From NCBI RefSeq assembly GCF_008831285.2, contig NC_045145.1, forward strand, positions 17,624,040 through 17,688,039: 64,000 nt of DNA, in the 5' to 3' direction. This DNA comes from Nymphaea colorata. Its lineage: Eukaryota > Streptophyta > Magnoliopsida > Nymphaeales > Nymphaeaceae. This document shows, in pieces, positions 25,405-38,102 of the stretch. Position 1 is the first letter of the stretch, and each line of letters opens with the position of its first letter. The notes under the pieces were generated by a model. The model saw nothing but the letters and a program-made list of their open reading frames with translations, did no database searches and was not told the DNA's origin. The position numbers and the translations under genes are program-made.

Positions 25405-26310
25405 ATGGGTACTCTGGTTGGTCACGTTGCACCTGGTTTCGGCTTCTTGATCATTGGCCTATGGCACCTCTTCAACACCAACAAAAACAAAGCTCTCCAT
25501 CCTGACTCATACATTTCCCTGCCATGGTTCCCCTCAAAGCTGGTAAGGCACCTGGAGCTCTATGCCATAATGTTGGGATCCTCCATTTCCATAGCCATGG
25601 AGCTCTTCATTGGCCCAGAGAAGCACCAACCCTTTGACGATGATGGGACAATCCCCTCTTACCACCTGCAGAACTTTGAGCACTCCTCAATCTCTCTGTT
25701 CCTCTTCATCTATGCCTTCTTCACCTTCCTGTTCGATGCCTTCAAAATCAAGGTGCACCCTGGTCTAGCCGAGCTGCTTGCTGGACTAACCTTTAGTCAG
25801 CAGCTGCTCATCTTCCACCTGCACTCAGCTGACCACATGGGTGTAGAAGGTCAATACCACTGGCTCCTTCAAATGGTCATATTGGTCACCTTGGTGACTA
25901 CCCTTTTGGGGTTAGCCTACCCCAGGAGCTTCTGGGTGGCCTTCGTCAGGGCTTTCAGTATACTGTTCCAAGGTGTGTGGTTCATTGTCATGGGTTTTAT
26001 GCTGTGGATACCTGAGTTTGTTCCCAAGGGGTGTAGGTTGAACATGGAAAACGGGCACTTGGTAGTTAGGTGCATGGATGAGAAAGCCTTGCACAGAGCC
26101 AAGGCCCTCGTAAATATACAGTTCAGCTGGTACTTGGCAGGGGTCACTGTTATGACCCTGATTTTCTATGTGATTATGATGAAGATGTATGGTGTAGATG
26201 ATGAGTACAGAAGAGTGGGTTCAGAAGAGGAAGATGAGGACCGGTTGAAGAAGTTTGACAGCTTCCTTGATGTGGGAAAAGGAATTACAGCAATCCAGTT
26301 AGAAAGGTGA
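25405..26310 (+). CDS. DUF716/TMEM45-family multipass membrane protein
   Basis: This is an intronless 301-aa integral membrane protein of the plant DUF716 (TMEM45A/B-like) family. It begins MGTLVGHVAPGFGF, the usual family N-terminus, and has about seven hydrophobic segments. Conserved-looking points are the HVAPG start, the early GLWHLFN, LEL and MELF in the second and third helices, and FHLHSADHMGVEGQYHWLLQ in the middle. The tail is acidic (EEEDEDR). Molecular function is unknown; some plant members have been linked to virus responses, but nothing here shows that. The frame is open 31 codons further up to an ATG at 25312, giving 332 aa. I prefer 25405 because it matches the family start and lies just below a TATA box. 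Confidence 0.92.
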   Translation: MGTLVGHVAPGFGFLIIGLWHLFNTNKNKALHPDSYISLPWFPSKLVRHLELYAIMLGSSISIAMELFIGPEKHQPFDDDGTIPSYHLQNFEHSSISLFLFIYAFFTFLFDAFKIKVHPGLAELLAGLTFSQQLLIFHLHSADHMGVEGQYHWLLQMVILVTLVTTLLGLAYPRSFWVAFVRAFSILFQGVWFIVMGFMLWIPEFVPKGCRLNMENGHLVVRCMDEKALHRAKALVNIQFSWYLAGVTVMTLIFYVIMMKMYGVDDEYRRVGSEEEDEDRLKKFDSFLDVGKGITAIQLER

Positions 26311-26796
26311 TTATGATATTGAATTGTGTATGAATTCTACACCTATTCTCACAGTTGCCTCTTTGCTCGTATTCCTTCATGCTCTTGTACCCTTCTAACA
26401 TGTAGTTAAGGGGCTTGAAAATGTGTACAAAGTCATTTGATCATGTGAATATAGTGGGGAATAAGTGTGTGCTTTGTATTGGTTTCCCTTTTCTCTATGG
26501 AAAAGGAAAAAATATTGTTCTGAATAATGTTCTGATTTTTGCCACGATTGGCTGAGATTCAGAAGTTAAACTGTCACTTGCAGAGCAGATCGGGTGACCT
26601 GTCAAATCATATCGTCAAAGTGATCTCACATCTCTATTTTGAGATTGGACCAGCATAGACACAGAACATTTTAACAGTAACATCCACCCACAGAATGGCG
26701 ACATCTTCTTTCAAGAATGAACTGGATCATTGTAAAATCTAAAACAGTCACTTCTATTTATTAAAAGAAAAAGGTAAAGCAAGCAACCCCATTAGT

Positions 26797-26872
26797 TTAT
26801 GTTATTGGAGATTAACTCATTCATATTAAACCTCTTATGTCATTGGAGATTAACTCATCCATATTAAACCTC
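26797..26872. repeat. Tandem duplication, 2 x 38 bp
   Basis: Two 38-bp copies (26797-26834 and 26835-26872) differ at only two positions. They lie about 490 bp beyond the DUF716 stop codon. Confidence 0.88.
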
Positions 26873-27991
26873 TTAAAACTGTTCAACTTGGAGGCTTTAG
26901 CTAGGTGAAATCGAGCTCCTTTAATTTAGCATCACCTTTTCCTTCACCCCATTAAACGTATGCAGATCAGATTCAGATAACGTTTTCTTGTTCAAACAAG
27001 GACCAACGCAGAGGAATCACTTATCCTGTGGCACAGCCCTTCATGTTAAAAGTACCAAATGCCCTCATCTAACGAGTTAGTACTTAAACAACATGCTACG
27101 AAGACCTTTCCAGGTGTGCTTAAAGAAGGCCTTTCAGTGTACCGTACAGCTTTGCATCTCAAATGTGAAAACAGAGAGGATGAACGTGATGTTGCATGGA
27201 GGAGAAAGGGGAAGCCAATCAATGGCAACCTAGCTAGCTAAGCAGAGGCATCTTTATTTTTCATATGAATCCAAACCCAATCCAAGTCCAGACCCACCAT
27301 TGGCATCTGAGGTACGGGGTCGGCACTATGGTGGTTGGAGAGGTCCCTTTCCCTCCCAGAAGAAGGACATGCCGGCCCCTGCAGGACCCCAGCTTCAGTT
27401 GTTCTTCATTAAAACCATGCAAGAGCGCCAGCTCTGAGCAATACCAGGCTAGCAGACACCAAGTCTCAGAAGAGAGAGAGAGAGAGAGAAAGAGAAAGAG
27501 AACGGACTGCTCCTTCTGCTGTCAGAGAACCAACTAACTGCTACTTGTTTTGCCTTTTTTACCACCTCAAGCGGGAGGTGATGGACCAGAACCAAACTAG
27601 GCTCAGTCTGACCTGAACTGATCGGACCCGACCTCGGCATTCTTGAGGATGGATTAACCTGGACTGACTTTCCTGTCGTTGACCACCCATTTTGCAACAT
27701 GGTTTGATTCGGAGTCCATTCATGATGGTTTGTGCTCAATGCTAGGTTAATCTCATTGACAAGTTGAGGTCAATAACCCACATGGTCATATGGTATAGAA
27801 TATATGTTCAGAAATGCGCTAAACACTGGGTATCGAATTCCTGAACATCCTTCAAAGTTGTCTTTGACCCAATCCCCAAGTAGAAGGGGTTCTTCTTATT
27901 ACTGACTTAGAGCTTAACTGAGTTTTGCTGGTGGGTGTTGTAGATGGGCTCAAAGGGCAACAATCTTTTATTACATTTCACTGCTCTGTGG

Positions 27992-27993
<2 letters not shown>

Positions 27994-28054
<61 letters not shown>
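27994..28054. repeat. TA microsatellite, about 30 units
   Basis: This is an uninterrupted TA run of about 60 bp, the longest simple repeat in the window. It is likely length-variable and prone to assembly error. Confidence 0.95.
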
Positions 28055-28058
<4 letters not shown>

Positions 28059-29329
28059 AACAGACAGTAAATGGAACAGCTGGATCTACTCATCCCTGTC
28101 GATTCAATTTGTTCATTTAGTCGCATGAGATTCTTATTGCTTCCCGAATTACCAATTCAAACAAAGGCAACGCATATTCAAATGTAGGATATGCCATTGA
28201 TGTGGGCATTTTAAAAGGAAAAAAACATTCCAATAACTGATCATTCACATCCATCACCCCTTGAACTTTATTGTTCAGACTTTTGGTAGGAAAAACAAAA
28301 CCATCATGCGGAAAGAGATTGACTATCATGCTTGCAGCAGTGGAAGTTGATGTGTTCATAGGGGCTGCACCTGAGAATCTTAAAGTGTGTTGACAAGACC
28401 ATGAACGAGTGAGACTAAGAAGGCATTTCATTATACCAGATCTTAGATCGAAGGGTCTAACTTCGGTTGGCGTTCACCTTGAATTCATAGTTCTACCAAA
28501 CTGTGGATTTGCGAAATATATAGATTTAAGATTCTCATTGTGCTTCAAATCCAAGGATCCATGGAAGGTTGATTTGCAAGTTCATGGTGCAACTCTTGCA
28601 TCTTTTCAGATAAAAAATTTCAATATTCCTTTCTGATAGACAAGGATCTAAGATCCTCAAATCTCAGATCACCTCAAATATAAGATCAGAGCTAATCAAA
28701 CACCCTCCTCAGTCATATTCCTTGAGAAGTAATTTATGGGTTCAATATTTGATAAAAATAACAGACGAGCATATGACACCCTTAAATGTCGTTTGGGAGG
28801 CAAAACTAGGCCGTTTTTTGAAGGTATCATCCAAATATAACCTTATGCTTTTTGTTTCTTGTTAGTTTATAATGTTATATATTATATTTGGATACAACTT
28901 AAGAAGCGATCGCCCCATGAACCAATACTGCCGAAGCTGCCAATACTAGGACCTGATGCATTTACTTGCCCGGACTTAAGGCAACAAAATCATCTAGTCC
29001 AGAAAGGATGAAGAAAGAAAAGCAAAGCAGCAGACTGCAGTAATTTTCATGAAAGTCGTGTGGGAAAATTCAGGAACATGAGAAGTAAAGCTAGCTACTC
29101 GGTAGAACGAAAATTGAATGGGACATTGAATATTCTCTTGCAAATAGGCCGGCACAATCAAAAGTAAATATAAATGCCACATGAAGCATAACAAAACTTC
29201 ATCCCAAACCCTTTTAAATGCGCGGTGTATGGACCGCATTCTTTTCAGCAGAGTCGATGGCCACCCTCCTTCTACTGTCGAGTGAAATTTAATGCCTTTA
29301 CTGCCTGTCAAAGTTCAAGCAGTGGATTG

Positions 29330-29470
29330 CATGTTCCAGCCATGACCAGTAGCTAGAGCAGGCAATCGGGCTCATGCCGGCGGTGTCGAAGCTCGGCGTG
29401 CCAGCCGCCAACAGGGCCAGTATCAAGGTCCATGAGAGGATCAAGCTAAAGCAGCTTAGCCCTCTGTAGC
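29330..29470. other. GC-rich coding-like patch, both strands open
   Basis: A short block rich in G/C at third codon positions stands out from AT-rich surroundings. On the plus strand, ATG 29374 to TAG 29469 gives a 31-aa basic peptide (MPAVSKLGVPAANRASIKV and on). On the minus strand, an open frame reads a signal-peptide-like run (LSWTLILALLAAGTPSFD) followed by two Cys and WSWLEHAIHC before a stop. Neither is recognised. It may be a fragment of a small secreted-peptide gene. Confidence 0.25.
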
Positions 29471-31519
29471 TTATCTATATGAAACCATGGCTACAAGAGC
29501 AAGCAGAAGCAGCTGAAGCTTTGATCTCACTGCATTATAAGTTGGATTTGGCATTGCTGATGTTGAATTTAAAATAAAATTGATCAACGCTGGCTACCAC
29601 TTAAGCTCTTAAAGGAACTTTCATAGCCATGTTCTTTCTCATCCATAAAGTCGCTACTGTGTCAAATGCATGCTAAGTGGCATGCATCATGGATCATTTA
29701 GCATTCTAATAAGCTTGGTTAGAACAAAATGGAGAGATAAGCAGCATCAGGTTTGGATCCCATAACTTCGCCTGTGTATCAAAAGAAGATGACTATGCGT
29801 GGAACAAGAAGATGTCAGCCATCTGAGGGCACACTACTGCCTGTGCACGTTACCATGACATTTCTATGGTTCGGGTTGTGAAAGATTCAGATTCTGGTTG
29901 GACCAAGCGTTTACTGAATGGTTTGATTTAATAGGACCTTGTCAAATAAACTTCAGATTCCGACCCTGCTTTTTCAAAATCAAATTCAGATCGGGTTGTC
30001 ATAAATCTGACATTTATGCGCAACAGGCCGGACAGATTTTTATCAAATCTCAGTTGGGTATCCGACTAAAATTCAGATTTTTATATGAAACAGAATGTCA
30101 AACCCAAATCGTGAATCAGATCTAGATGTCTTTATTAGACTGAACTGAACATATTCAAAATGGTACCACCAACTGAATATATATGATCCATTTACATCCC
30201 GAGTATTAGAGTTTCATGATCATGTTTTTCCGTTGAGCAAAATCTAACTCGCTTCGATTCCCGACGTGTTCAATCAACTGTTCCAAATACCTTCATAACT
30301 GGTATTATTGTTCTATTGAAGGCAGATCCGATCCTGAGGAACATGGTACCTAGAAATCCACTACTTCTTCTCCCCCTATTAAAAGCACTATATGTTGGAA
30401 GAATGGTGGTCTTCCCCTTCATCCTCGGGACACATGGTGCTCCATGGAACCGGCGAGTGTCCATTCTTAGTGCTCGCCCCAAGAACTTACTCCTTCCTCT
30501 GGCAGATGGCTGCCCATGATTGTGCCTTACGTTAAGCAGAAGAAACTGGGCATATATATATATATATACACACACATTGATTTCATGAGAAAAGTGGACA
30601 AGGAATGTTGGCGTTCTTTACTTCACTCTGTTTTAATTACATTTTTACGGCTCATTTAGATGATGGTAGATAAAGTCCTGGTAGAAGCTTGATTTCAGCA
30701 TCAAAACAAGGTTTCTCACATGGGTTTGAGCGTTAGTCTAAGGGGTCATTATAGTGGTTTGCACGGCAACCAGCTGAGATATTCCAAATCACGTGCTTTT
30801 TTGTCTGTGATTGCAGGAGACAAAATTCTCCATTTATTCCTTGTCCTTGTGATGGTCGGATTATTTGGGTCCTACGAATAAAGAATTGCCTTCTTTTCAT
30901 GCAGTATGAACAAATATGTAACGCCAATGATAATCATCTCCAACATATCTCCCTCTTCTCTTGTTCATTTTTAAATAATCTAAGTTCCACTAAACGTCAT
31001 CTTGTGATCTCTGTCTTGCGCCCGTGAGGCCATTCCTTGCCGCATCGGGTCAGGCACATGGCTCACATCCCAATTTTTATCGCTTCCTATGGATCATTCT
31101 TCAGATGTGGAGTGCAGTTCCAACTTTCGAAGATTGATCCCAACCGTCCATTCGAAAGCGGACGGCCTACGTAAACGGTGGTGGCAATGGAACACGGTAC
31201 ATCTCGGCCGTTCATCTTCCGATTTGCTAAAATCTGACGGTTGTAATTTCAAGTGGGCCATAAAGAAGACCAGAGCTCTTCGTAGTTGAAGAAGAATTTT
31301 CAAAGTGGCACGTCGCTGTTAGCATGGCAGAAGAACAGAGTCTCTCATGTTTTAGGGAAATTTTCAAAGGTATTACAGAAAGCAAAACTTTACCTAAAGT
31401 TACTAATCATGAACGTTTGTCAGTTGTAAGTTTCTCTCCTAATTTCTTGTTTTGTCTACGAAATTTTGCCTTCTTGATCCTTTTGACCTTTTTAAATCTA
31501 TGCATCTTTTGAATGTTTT

Positions 31520-31760
31520 GGTGCTTAAAAACTTTGTTCTTAGTCCTTTCTTAATATATTATGTAACAAGAAGACAACATTGGACTTTGGACTGAAACGT
31601 ATTAAGTCAATAAATCTCTTGGTTCCAAATTTATTACATAATCTCCATGAATTTTTAAAGTTCTTCAAGATCAAGGTCCTTTGATGATGTTTAAAATTTC
31701 CGTGTGCCATTTCGGGAACTACAACCATATTCTTGTTCCTCTGATACCATGAGAGTCGAG
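31520..31760 (-). mobile_element. LTR-retrotransposon fossil with primer-binding site
   Basis: On the minus strand, TGGTATCAGAGG (31738-31749) matches the primer-binding site complementary to initiator Met tRNA, used by many plant LTR elements. It directly follows a CTCTCA end, as at a 5' LTR/internal junction, and an open stretch of about 62 codons follows it. Only a short piece is present, with no pol genes or second terminal repeat. It is an old, fragmentary copy, possibly Copia-like; family and limits are uncertain. Confidence 0.3.
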
Positions 31761-31944
31761 TCCAACCTGCTCCAAGAGGCCGCGCGTCCTTTTCACTACG
31801 TCCGTTCGATTGCTCTGTAGAGACAGGGAGAGAGGGAGAGTCACGGACGCCTCAGTCATCACCGGTAGAGGTAACCGAGCCGACGCAGCAGCAGCAGGAG
31901 CAGTGCAGCATCAAACATTAAAACGCCACCCACCTCGTTTGTAC

Positions 31945-32016
31945 ATATATATATACATAGAGATAGACAGACAGGCAGACAGCTACCTCTCTATCTCCCT
32001 CACTCTCTGCGAGGTG
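31945..32016 (+). promoter_or_regulatory. TATA-like tract and leader of the NaKR-like gene
   Basis: A TATATATATA tract at 31945-31955 lies about 65 bp upstream of the chosen ATG and could serve as TATA box. A CT-rich leader follows. GA- and CAG-rich DNA at 31820-31900 lies further up. If transcription starts upstream of 31900 instead, the tract is only a microsatellite in the 5' UTR. Confidence 0.3.
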
Positions 32017-33795
32017 ATGAGCACGAAGGGAATGAAGACGACAAAGATGGCCGACTTTTTCTGCCGATCGCCGTCGGCGACGGCGGTTTGCCTGGCCACG
32101 GATCGCCGGTCTGTCATAAACCCGAGCCGGCTGATCGACCACGCCAAGCTACTGGACGTCAAGTACTCGAGGCTCATGGATCCCAGGCCTGTGGACGTGC
32201 AGGGCCGGCAGCTGGCGATCAAACCAACGCTGCCACCACCGCCAGTGCCCCAACTCAGGAGATCCAAATCAGAGAGGAGCCATCGCCAACGCCAGCTTGC
32301 CTACCCACCACCGGCCAAGAGATCAGAAGTACCTGCCCTCCGCCCCACGTCCGACGCCAGGTTTCATGTAAGCCCACCTCTCTCTCTTTCTCTCGTTGTT
32401 CCTGTTGGTTTAGTTCAGGCAGCTGCAAAATGACATTGGCGAGTTCAGGTGGTCGTGATGCGAGTCTCTCTTCATTGCCAAGGCTGTGCAGGGAAAGTGA
32501 AGAAGCACATCTCTAAGATGGAAGGTAAAAGATCAACTAAAACAATTACCTGTTCCTTTTCTTTAAGTGCTGTTAGAACTCGGTGATTTTGCTTTTGAGG
32601 TCTAGTGATCCTAGAGAGGAGCAGCGCCTACTGGATCACTGGCTGCATTTTCTGCATTTCAGAGGAAGAGAAAGCAATGACTCTCTCTCTCTCTTTCTCT
32701 CTCTCTCTCTGCCGTAATGGTTCTGTTCGCAGCTCTGAACATTAGACTAACGGTAGGGTACTGCTGGCTCAGGCAACGGCTCAAAAATGGCCATGCTGGT
32801 GGCTAAGGGCCGTTGGACTCTCTTGGGATTCACTTTTAGGGGAATGACCCACTAAGCGACCTAAAGCCTTACACTAGCTCCTCCTTAGAAAACAGGGGAA
32901 ATTACCATTTTTCTACAAGTAGCTAATGAAGTTGACACTACTTTTCACCCAAAAAAGTTGCAAAATCAAAGGGGAAGAACATACGCTTCATACAAGAAAC
33001 CGATCATATAGTATAAACCAATTAGGTGGGGTTAGCAAGGCGTTTATTAGCTCCATATCGAGAATGTGAAGTCCAACATTTAGCCAGATGATAGAAATTT
33101 AGAAATTTTGTTGGTGGGTAGCTTTTGAGATGCGGCCATTGCCCAAATTGTCACTCTCGTTACTGAATTCAAGTTGTTTTAGAAGCAGATAAGATGTGAA
33201 CAATGCATTTAAGAATCACCACAAGAGAGTAAAAAGAAGATGCCTCGCCTACATTGTCTTGCCGACAATAAGAGCCATCCATGGAGTAGGTTAGCTTGGA
33301 CCACCGCCATTGCTTTTAGCTTGTTGGTCCTTAAACGGTGAGAAGCTGCTGATCACATGAATGCGTTGCTTGATTTTGGCGGTGGGTAATTCAATGCCAA
33401 CTTCAATACCCGGTACAGAAATGCCAAGATTTGGATATTTCAGATGAACACATGAGAATGATTCATGAGATCAAAAAAAACTTAGCTCAGATTTGCCAAA
33501 ACCTCCCTTGTTTACCTCTCTGACGTTACAGTGTGAGAAAATGAGGGTACTGGTTCGCATCACACTGTTGTTGCTGTTTATGACCACTGCAATGCAACAC
33601 TCAATGCGGGGAAATTAATATTGCTCTGTGGCTTCTGTGCTTGTGGTTGAAGGGGTGACGTCCTTTAGCATAGACCTGGAGACGAAGAGGGTAACGGTCA
33701 TGGGACACGTCTCGCCGCTGGGCGTCCTGGAGAGCATTTCAAAGGTGAAGAAGGCAGAGTTCTGGCATTCTGAGGACTCAACAGTTGCACCATAA
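32017..33795 (+). CDS. NaKR-like heavy-metal-associated (HMA) protein
   Basis: Three exons, 32017-32367, 32449-32524 and 33653-33795, give 189 aa. Both introns have GT-AG ends and all phases agree. The N-terminal part carries ADFFCRSPSATAVC, a run resembling the start of SODIUM POTASSIUM ROOT DEFECTIVE proteins, followed by a Pro/Arg-rich linker. Residues 118 onward form one HMA domain (VVVMRVSLHCQGCAGKVKK) with the CxxC metal-binding pair, then VTSFSIDLETKRVTVMGHVS. NaKR1 is a phloem protein needed for Na/K balance and long-distance movement of FT; by likeness this is an NaKR2/3-type relative, inferred only. A CT tract sits right after the first donor and another in intron 2 (32682-32711). 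The start could instead be one of the next two ATGs. Confidence 0.88.
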
Positions 33796-35743
33796 ATGGG
33801 GATATGGCCAAGCATCTGCAGATGGTATATTATTGCCATTTAATTGACTCTGGATTTTGACGTTTGCCTCCCTCTGTTTACTTGCTTTAGTCTCTCTCTG
33901 TTGTTCCTTTTTCCTGTTCTTTTCGTTTCTTGAAAGATGAGAAGGTGGTGGAGTCTGTGCATAATGGGATTTGTAATTGTTGATGGTAGTTGCTAATTTT
34001 AATAACAGCAGACATTGCATACCAGCGAAAGAAAAACTGCAGTTTCATGGCATGGTATAGTTGAAGAAAGAAGCCTTTCTTTTAGTGGTAGAACAAAAAA
34101 ACATGCTCAAATTTGAAAATCGTTTTATTTCAAGCAATTAAACATGAATATATTCTTGGTTATTCCTTCGAAACTTGAGTGTGTTATTCAAAAAATTCAA
34201 TGGTAATTCCTTGTTCCAGGAGCAGAGAAACCGAGTCTGCAGTGACTGTTCATGGATGTGAACACAATCAATTTTTTTCTTTCCTTCAAGTAGGAAAAGT
34301 CATTCATCCCTGTCTTGGTGTCCGGCCTTGGCTCATATTCTGGAGGTTTGGCCCCACCTGTCAAAAGAACCATCTGACAATCTCGATGACCAACATTGAT
34401 TTGAAAGGGTACATGGTTTTTTTTCGACAAGCTGCATGGTCCTACTTTTTGCAGTAAATTTTACGATATCTTCATCCGCCGGCACAAGTTCACCAAATTT
34501 TCTTGAAACCAAGTTGAAGCGAAATAGGGGATAGAAATTTTCTTCACAAATAGAGACTATGTGTTGATGCGGCAAAAGGATTTATGGTAAAACAATTTTA
34601 TAATGTAGGTGAGCCCTGCTGTTCGAACGTGGATTGAAAGCCCTTCCATTAAGTATAAATGGTAGTGACGGTGCATTCTTTAACTTAGATGTTAGATCTC
34701 CTCATCTTAAGATCATCTTAAGACCTGAAACCTCTCATAAAATTAGAATAATACATTACCTTAAAACATAAGAGCATAGTACTGACCAAAATCAAACAAA
34801 ACCCTACCTTTTCATAGATCTTTACTTTAACCGGTTAATCTGTGCCCTTAAACAAAATACCATTTATTTATATAGCCAAAAGGCAGAGTGAATTAAATAT
34901 AAAATTAAATGTATGGATCTCAAAGTCCAGAAGATTATATTAGACCTTTTTAGAAAAGCTGTGCGATCAACGCTCTAGAATATTGTTGATAATTTTGATT
35001 GTCAGATTTATTTCTGACCTCATTAATGGGTTCACCGAGGAGCGAGATAAATGCAATAATAGTTTGGGTTTTGTACGAGTCAAGATCCAATCATTCACAA
35101 TTGAACGTTAATGCTCCATGCAATGTCATGAAGTAATTGGGTCCTTGAGAAGGACTGCTTGCCTGCAGAAAGTAATAAAAGACGAAGACTCGTAGGGCCG
35201 TCAGGTCGAGAATGTAAATAATACTTTCACCCACATAATATGTGGATTCAATTAGCAAAGAGTATGGATTCCCTTTCTTCAACAAAAAAATATATTCGAA
35301 TACTGACGCTTTGCTAAGTACGTGGAAAGTAAGGTCAGAATTAATTATTTATAGCCCGAAACGTCACGAAGGCCGTACCAGACCCAACCAATTTGCAGTC
35401 CTAAAAATAAATAGTTATTTGAACTGCAGAGCTCCCTCCTTATCCCGTAATAGCCGGAAAATGTCCAAAGAGATTCCGGTTGCTTCGTCTAGATCATGGT
35501 GTTAGGGAGGAGGTTCTCTTTCGCGGATCTGACTCTTCAATCTTCATTTGTTTCGGACTACTCTGAACGACATCTTCTTTTGTGGCACCGCTTATGATTT
35601 CTATAGCTGTTGCATGTTATTCGATCAGATATTTTGGCGGTTCAATCTGCATCCATGGTTTCTTGTAGTTTTGATTTTGTAATTTTTCTTTGTTCCTGCA
35701 TCCAACACTCTCGGATGTGGCTCCATTTAATGAATTCTTTTCA

Positions 35744-35789
<46 letters not shown>

Positions 35790-38102
35790 GTTCTTACGAC
35801 ACCATGACAATGATTTTTAAGGAGACAAAGTTCTACATCCATGGCCGCACATTGTTTTTCACCATCATAAAAAGATCAAGCATACAATAAAAGTAGTCAC
35901 TCCCTCTTAAATATGGGGAATCGGGTAGATATAAAGTTATATAAAAGCCCTTACAAAAAATTAGGAAAGCATCTAAAGTATAGATCGGACTCCACATGAC
36001 AGCGGCCGGAAACTATAGAAGATCCCGGAGCCGAAAATGGAATGCCCAAGAAGAAGAAACATCAAAATTTTGAAAATGCACATTAAATTATGTGACCGTG
36101 TCCAATGAAGCAGCATGAAATGGAGAGAGTCTTGGCTTCTCATTTCTCAGTAGACCTCATTGGTCATTTCAGCGCATGGCATCTTCCATTTTGTATGATG
36201 TCTGGTAGGAAGGAATGATAGTATCTTCAACTTATTACAAGAATTAAGAGCTGAGACTTAGATGCAACCTCTTTTTCAAGTTCTACGTTTTGTTGGAGTT
36301 GCGTAGATGTTATTTTTCTCCCTCTTTCACTAGACCTCATTGGAGAGAAAAGACGTCGGCAAATGTGCACCAACTTTTAAAACACAACTACGATCTAGAC
36401 AAAGGAAACTGCAACATGATACTACATCTTATTATATGTATCCCGTTATATTTAGATGGTGATTTTCCCTTTTTTCTTTAAAGATTTGCAATTTTTTTTT
36501 AATTCACATCCAATTTGAAAGACATTGCGTCTTTAATTTTTGTTTTCCCATTCCTTAGATATTTTATTTCTGCTTCCAAGATTCCTTTTTCTGAGAAAAT
36601 GCTTTGAAGATAAGGTCTCTGAACGGGAACTTGCGGTCCCAAAAACTAAAATCTCGAAATATAAAACAAACTACGGTAACTCCCGTTGGAATTAATTTGT
36701 TAGCCGTTACCCCATATATAAACATAGACGGTGATGTCAAATGAGGCTCAGAGGGGTGTCCGCCTTGTTTCGCGCTCCAATATCTGTGCAGGAGAAAAGA
36801 ATACAAAAGCAAAAACTGTAGAAAGATTCCTTCTGTTCCACCTCCTTCCTTGGAGAACGGAAATTTCTTGCTTAAATATTGGTGGGAAGAAGTAGAGAAG
36901 AAGACGACTCCTGAAACGGTGTCGACCGCAGTAAATATTTTCTTCAGTAAACAGCTTAGCAAGTTAGATCCTGCGATCCCTTCACTTGCTTCCAAGTTTG
37001 CCGCAGTGGGAAGGGCCCAGAGAATCTTATGCAGAACTATGTAAGGGATGCCACCAATGGCGGAGCCACGAATCTCAAGTCGGATGCACATCCATCTGCA
37101 ATGAACGTTGGCTCAAATCTTATACAATTTATATTTCTTTTCTTCAAAGTTTGGCGGTAAGACTAAACATATGCATGTGTACTTGAAGAGCGAGCGAGAG
37201 GAATTGGTATATCTCATATTATGAGGATAAACATCCGACCTTTTGAAATTGATTGTTGAAATATTGTTTGTTTTGTACAATCTAACTTTATAGATGTGAT
37301 ATTAAGAATGTTTGCATAAGAAACGCATATTAAGTTAACCATTTTTTGAGTTTATTTTATAATATTAAAAAACAAATTACACTTGTAGCCTCAAGATTTT
37401 AATAATAGAAAAAACAATGTTTTTATGGAAAAACAGTTTGTTTTAAGACATGTCATATTTAGTGTTTATAAACATACCAATCTACACATCACACACTCAT
37501 AATGCATTGATTGGGTGAGTTTGCTTAATCACTTCTCCGGCCATATACATTAGGGGGCTATGGTTGGATGGAGTTTCAGATGGTTGGTCGGAGTATGTAA
37601 GAGAGAGAGAGATTGAAATATACCATTTACCTTTTACTGTCGAATTCGTCACAAAAAACACAAGCAAGCATTACTAAATGTCTTGAAAAACCGTGGCCAA
37701 ACAAAAGCGGCGACTAATATACTTTTTGAAAATAAATAAAAATCTATCTTGACAACTAAAGGTGGCCAGCATATTTCGATCTCTCTCTCTCTCTGGCTAT
37801 TATGATTAATGTATAAAAGCTTCAATGAGTACAACGAAATGATTTGAAAATCAAGTTATACGATTATGTCATGAGGATGAATGCATTAAAATAAAGAGGT
37901 AGAAGATGTAACCATCAAATCTCCCAATTGTACAGATTTTGTTTACCAAGGCATCTGTCGTTATAAATATAACAAATTTTAGAAGGCCGATTTATTTGTC
38001 TCAAATCATTCCGAACCGGTTCGGTAAGTACGGGTACATGTTCGGCCGATCATGACCTACGCCTCCGTCCTCCTTCAAACGCGAGGGAGAGTCAGAGAGG
38101 GG
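33796..38102. other. Gene-poor stretch
   Basis: The first part is the NaKR-like 3' UTR. After that no supported gene is seen, except the coding-like block at 36745-37044. A CT/GT compound microsatellite lies at 35744-35789. The word TGGCGGAGCCACG near 37060 is common in plant dispersed repeats. Confidence 0.4.
36745..37044 (+). other. Coding-like block, unrecognised
   Basis: The plus strand is open for 100 codons. Its second half has a protein-like composition: KYWWEEVEKKTTPETVSTAV, then KQLSKLDPAIPSLASKFAAV, then GRAQRIL before a TAA. The opposite strand is also open (36564-37091, 175 codons), which weakens the case. There is no good in-frame ATG and no neighbouring exon was found. It could be an isolated or decayed exon of a host gene, perhaps carried by a transposon. 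I cannot name the family. Confidence 0.28.

Larger units (their letters stand above)
26311..31519. other. Gene-poor stretch
   Basis: The first 200-300 bp are the likely DUF716 3' UTR. The rest holds a tandem duplication (26797-26872), a GA tract (27473-27500), a long TA microsatellite (27994-28054), a GC-rich coding-like patch (29330-29470), and a TA/CA tract (30548-30578). The minus frame at 30270-30575 is open for 101 codons but resembles nothing I know. No gene is supported. Confidence 0.4.

Noticed and set aside
28419-28712. Possible further MITE with ends GAAGGCATTTC and CACCCTCCTC
   Set aside because: The end likeness is weak and the expected three-base target duplication is not present.
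30270-30575. 101-codon minus frame rich in Arg and Gly
   Set aside because: It begins in a CA/TA microsatellite, matches no family, and the opposite strand is open as well.
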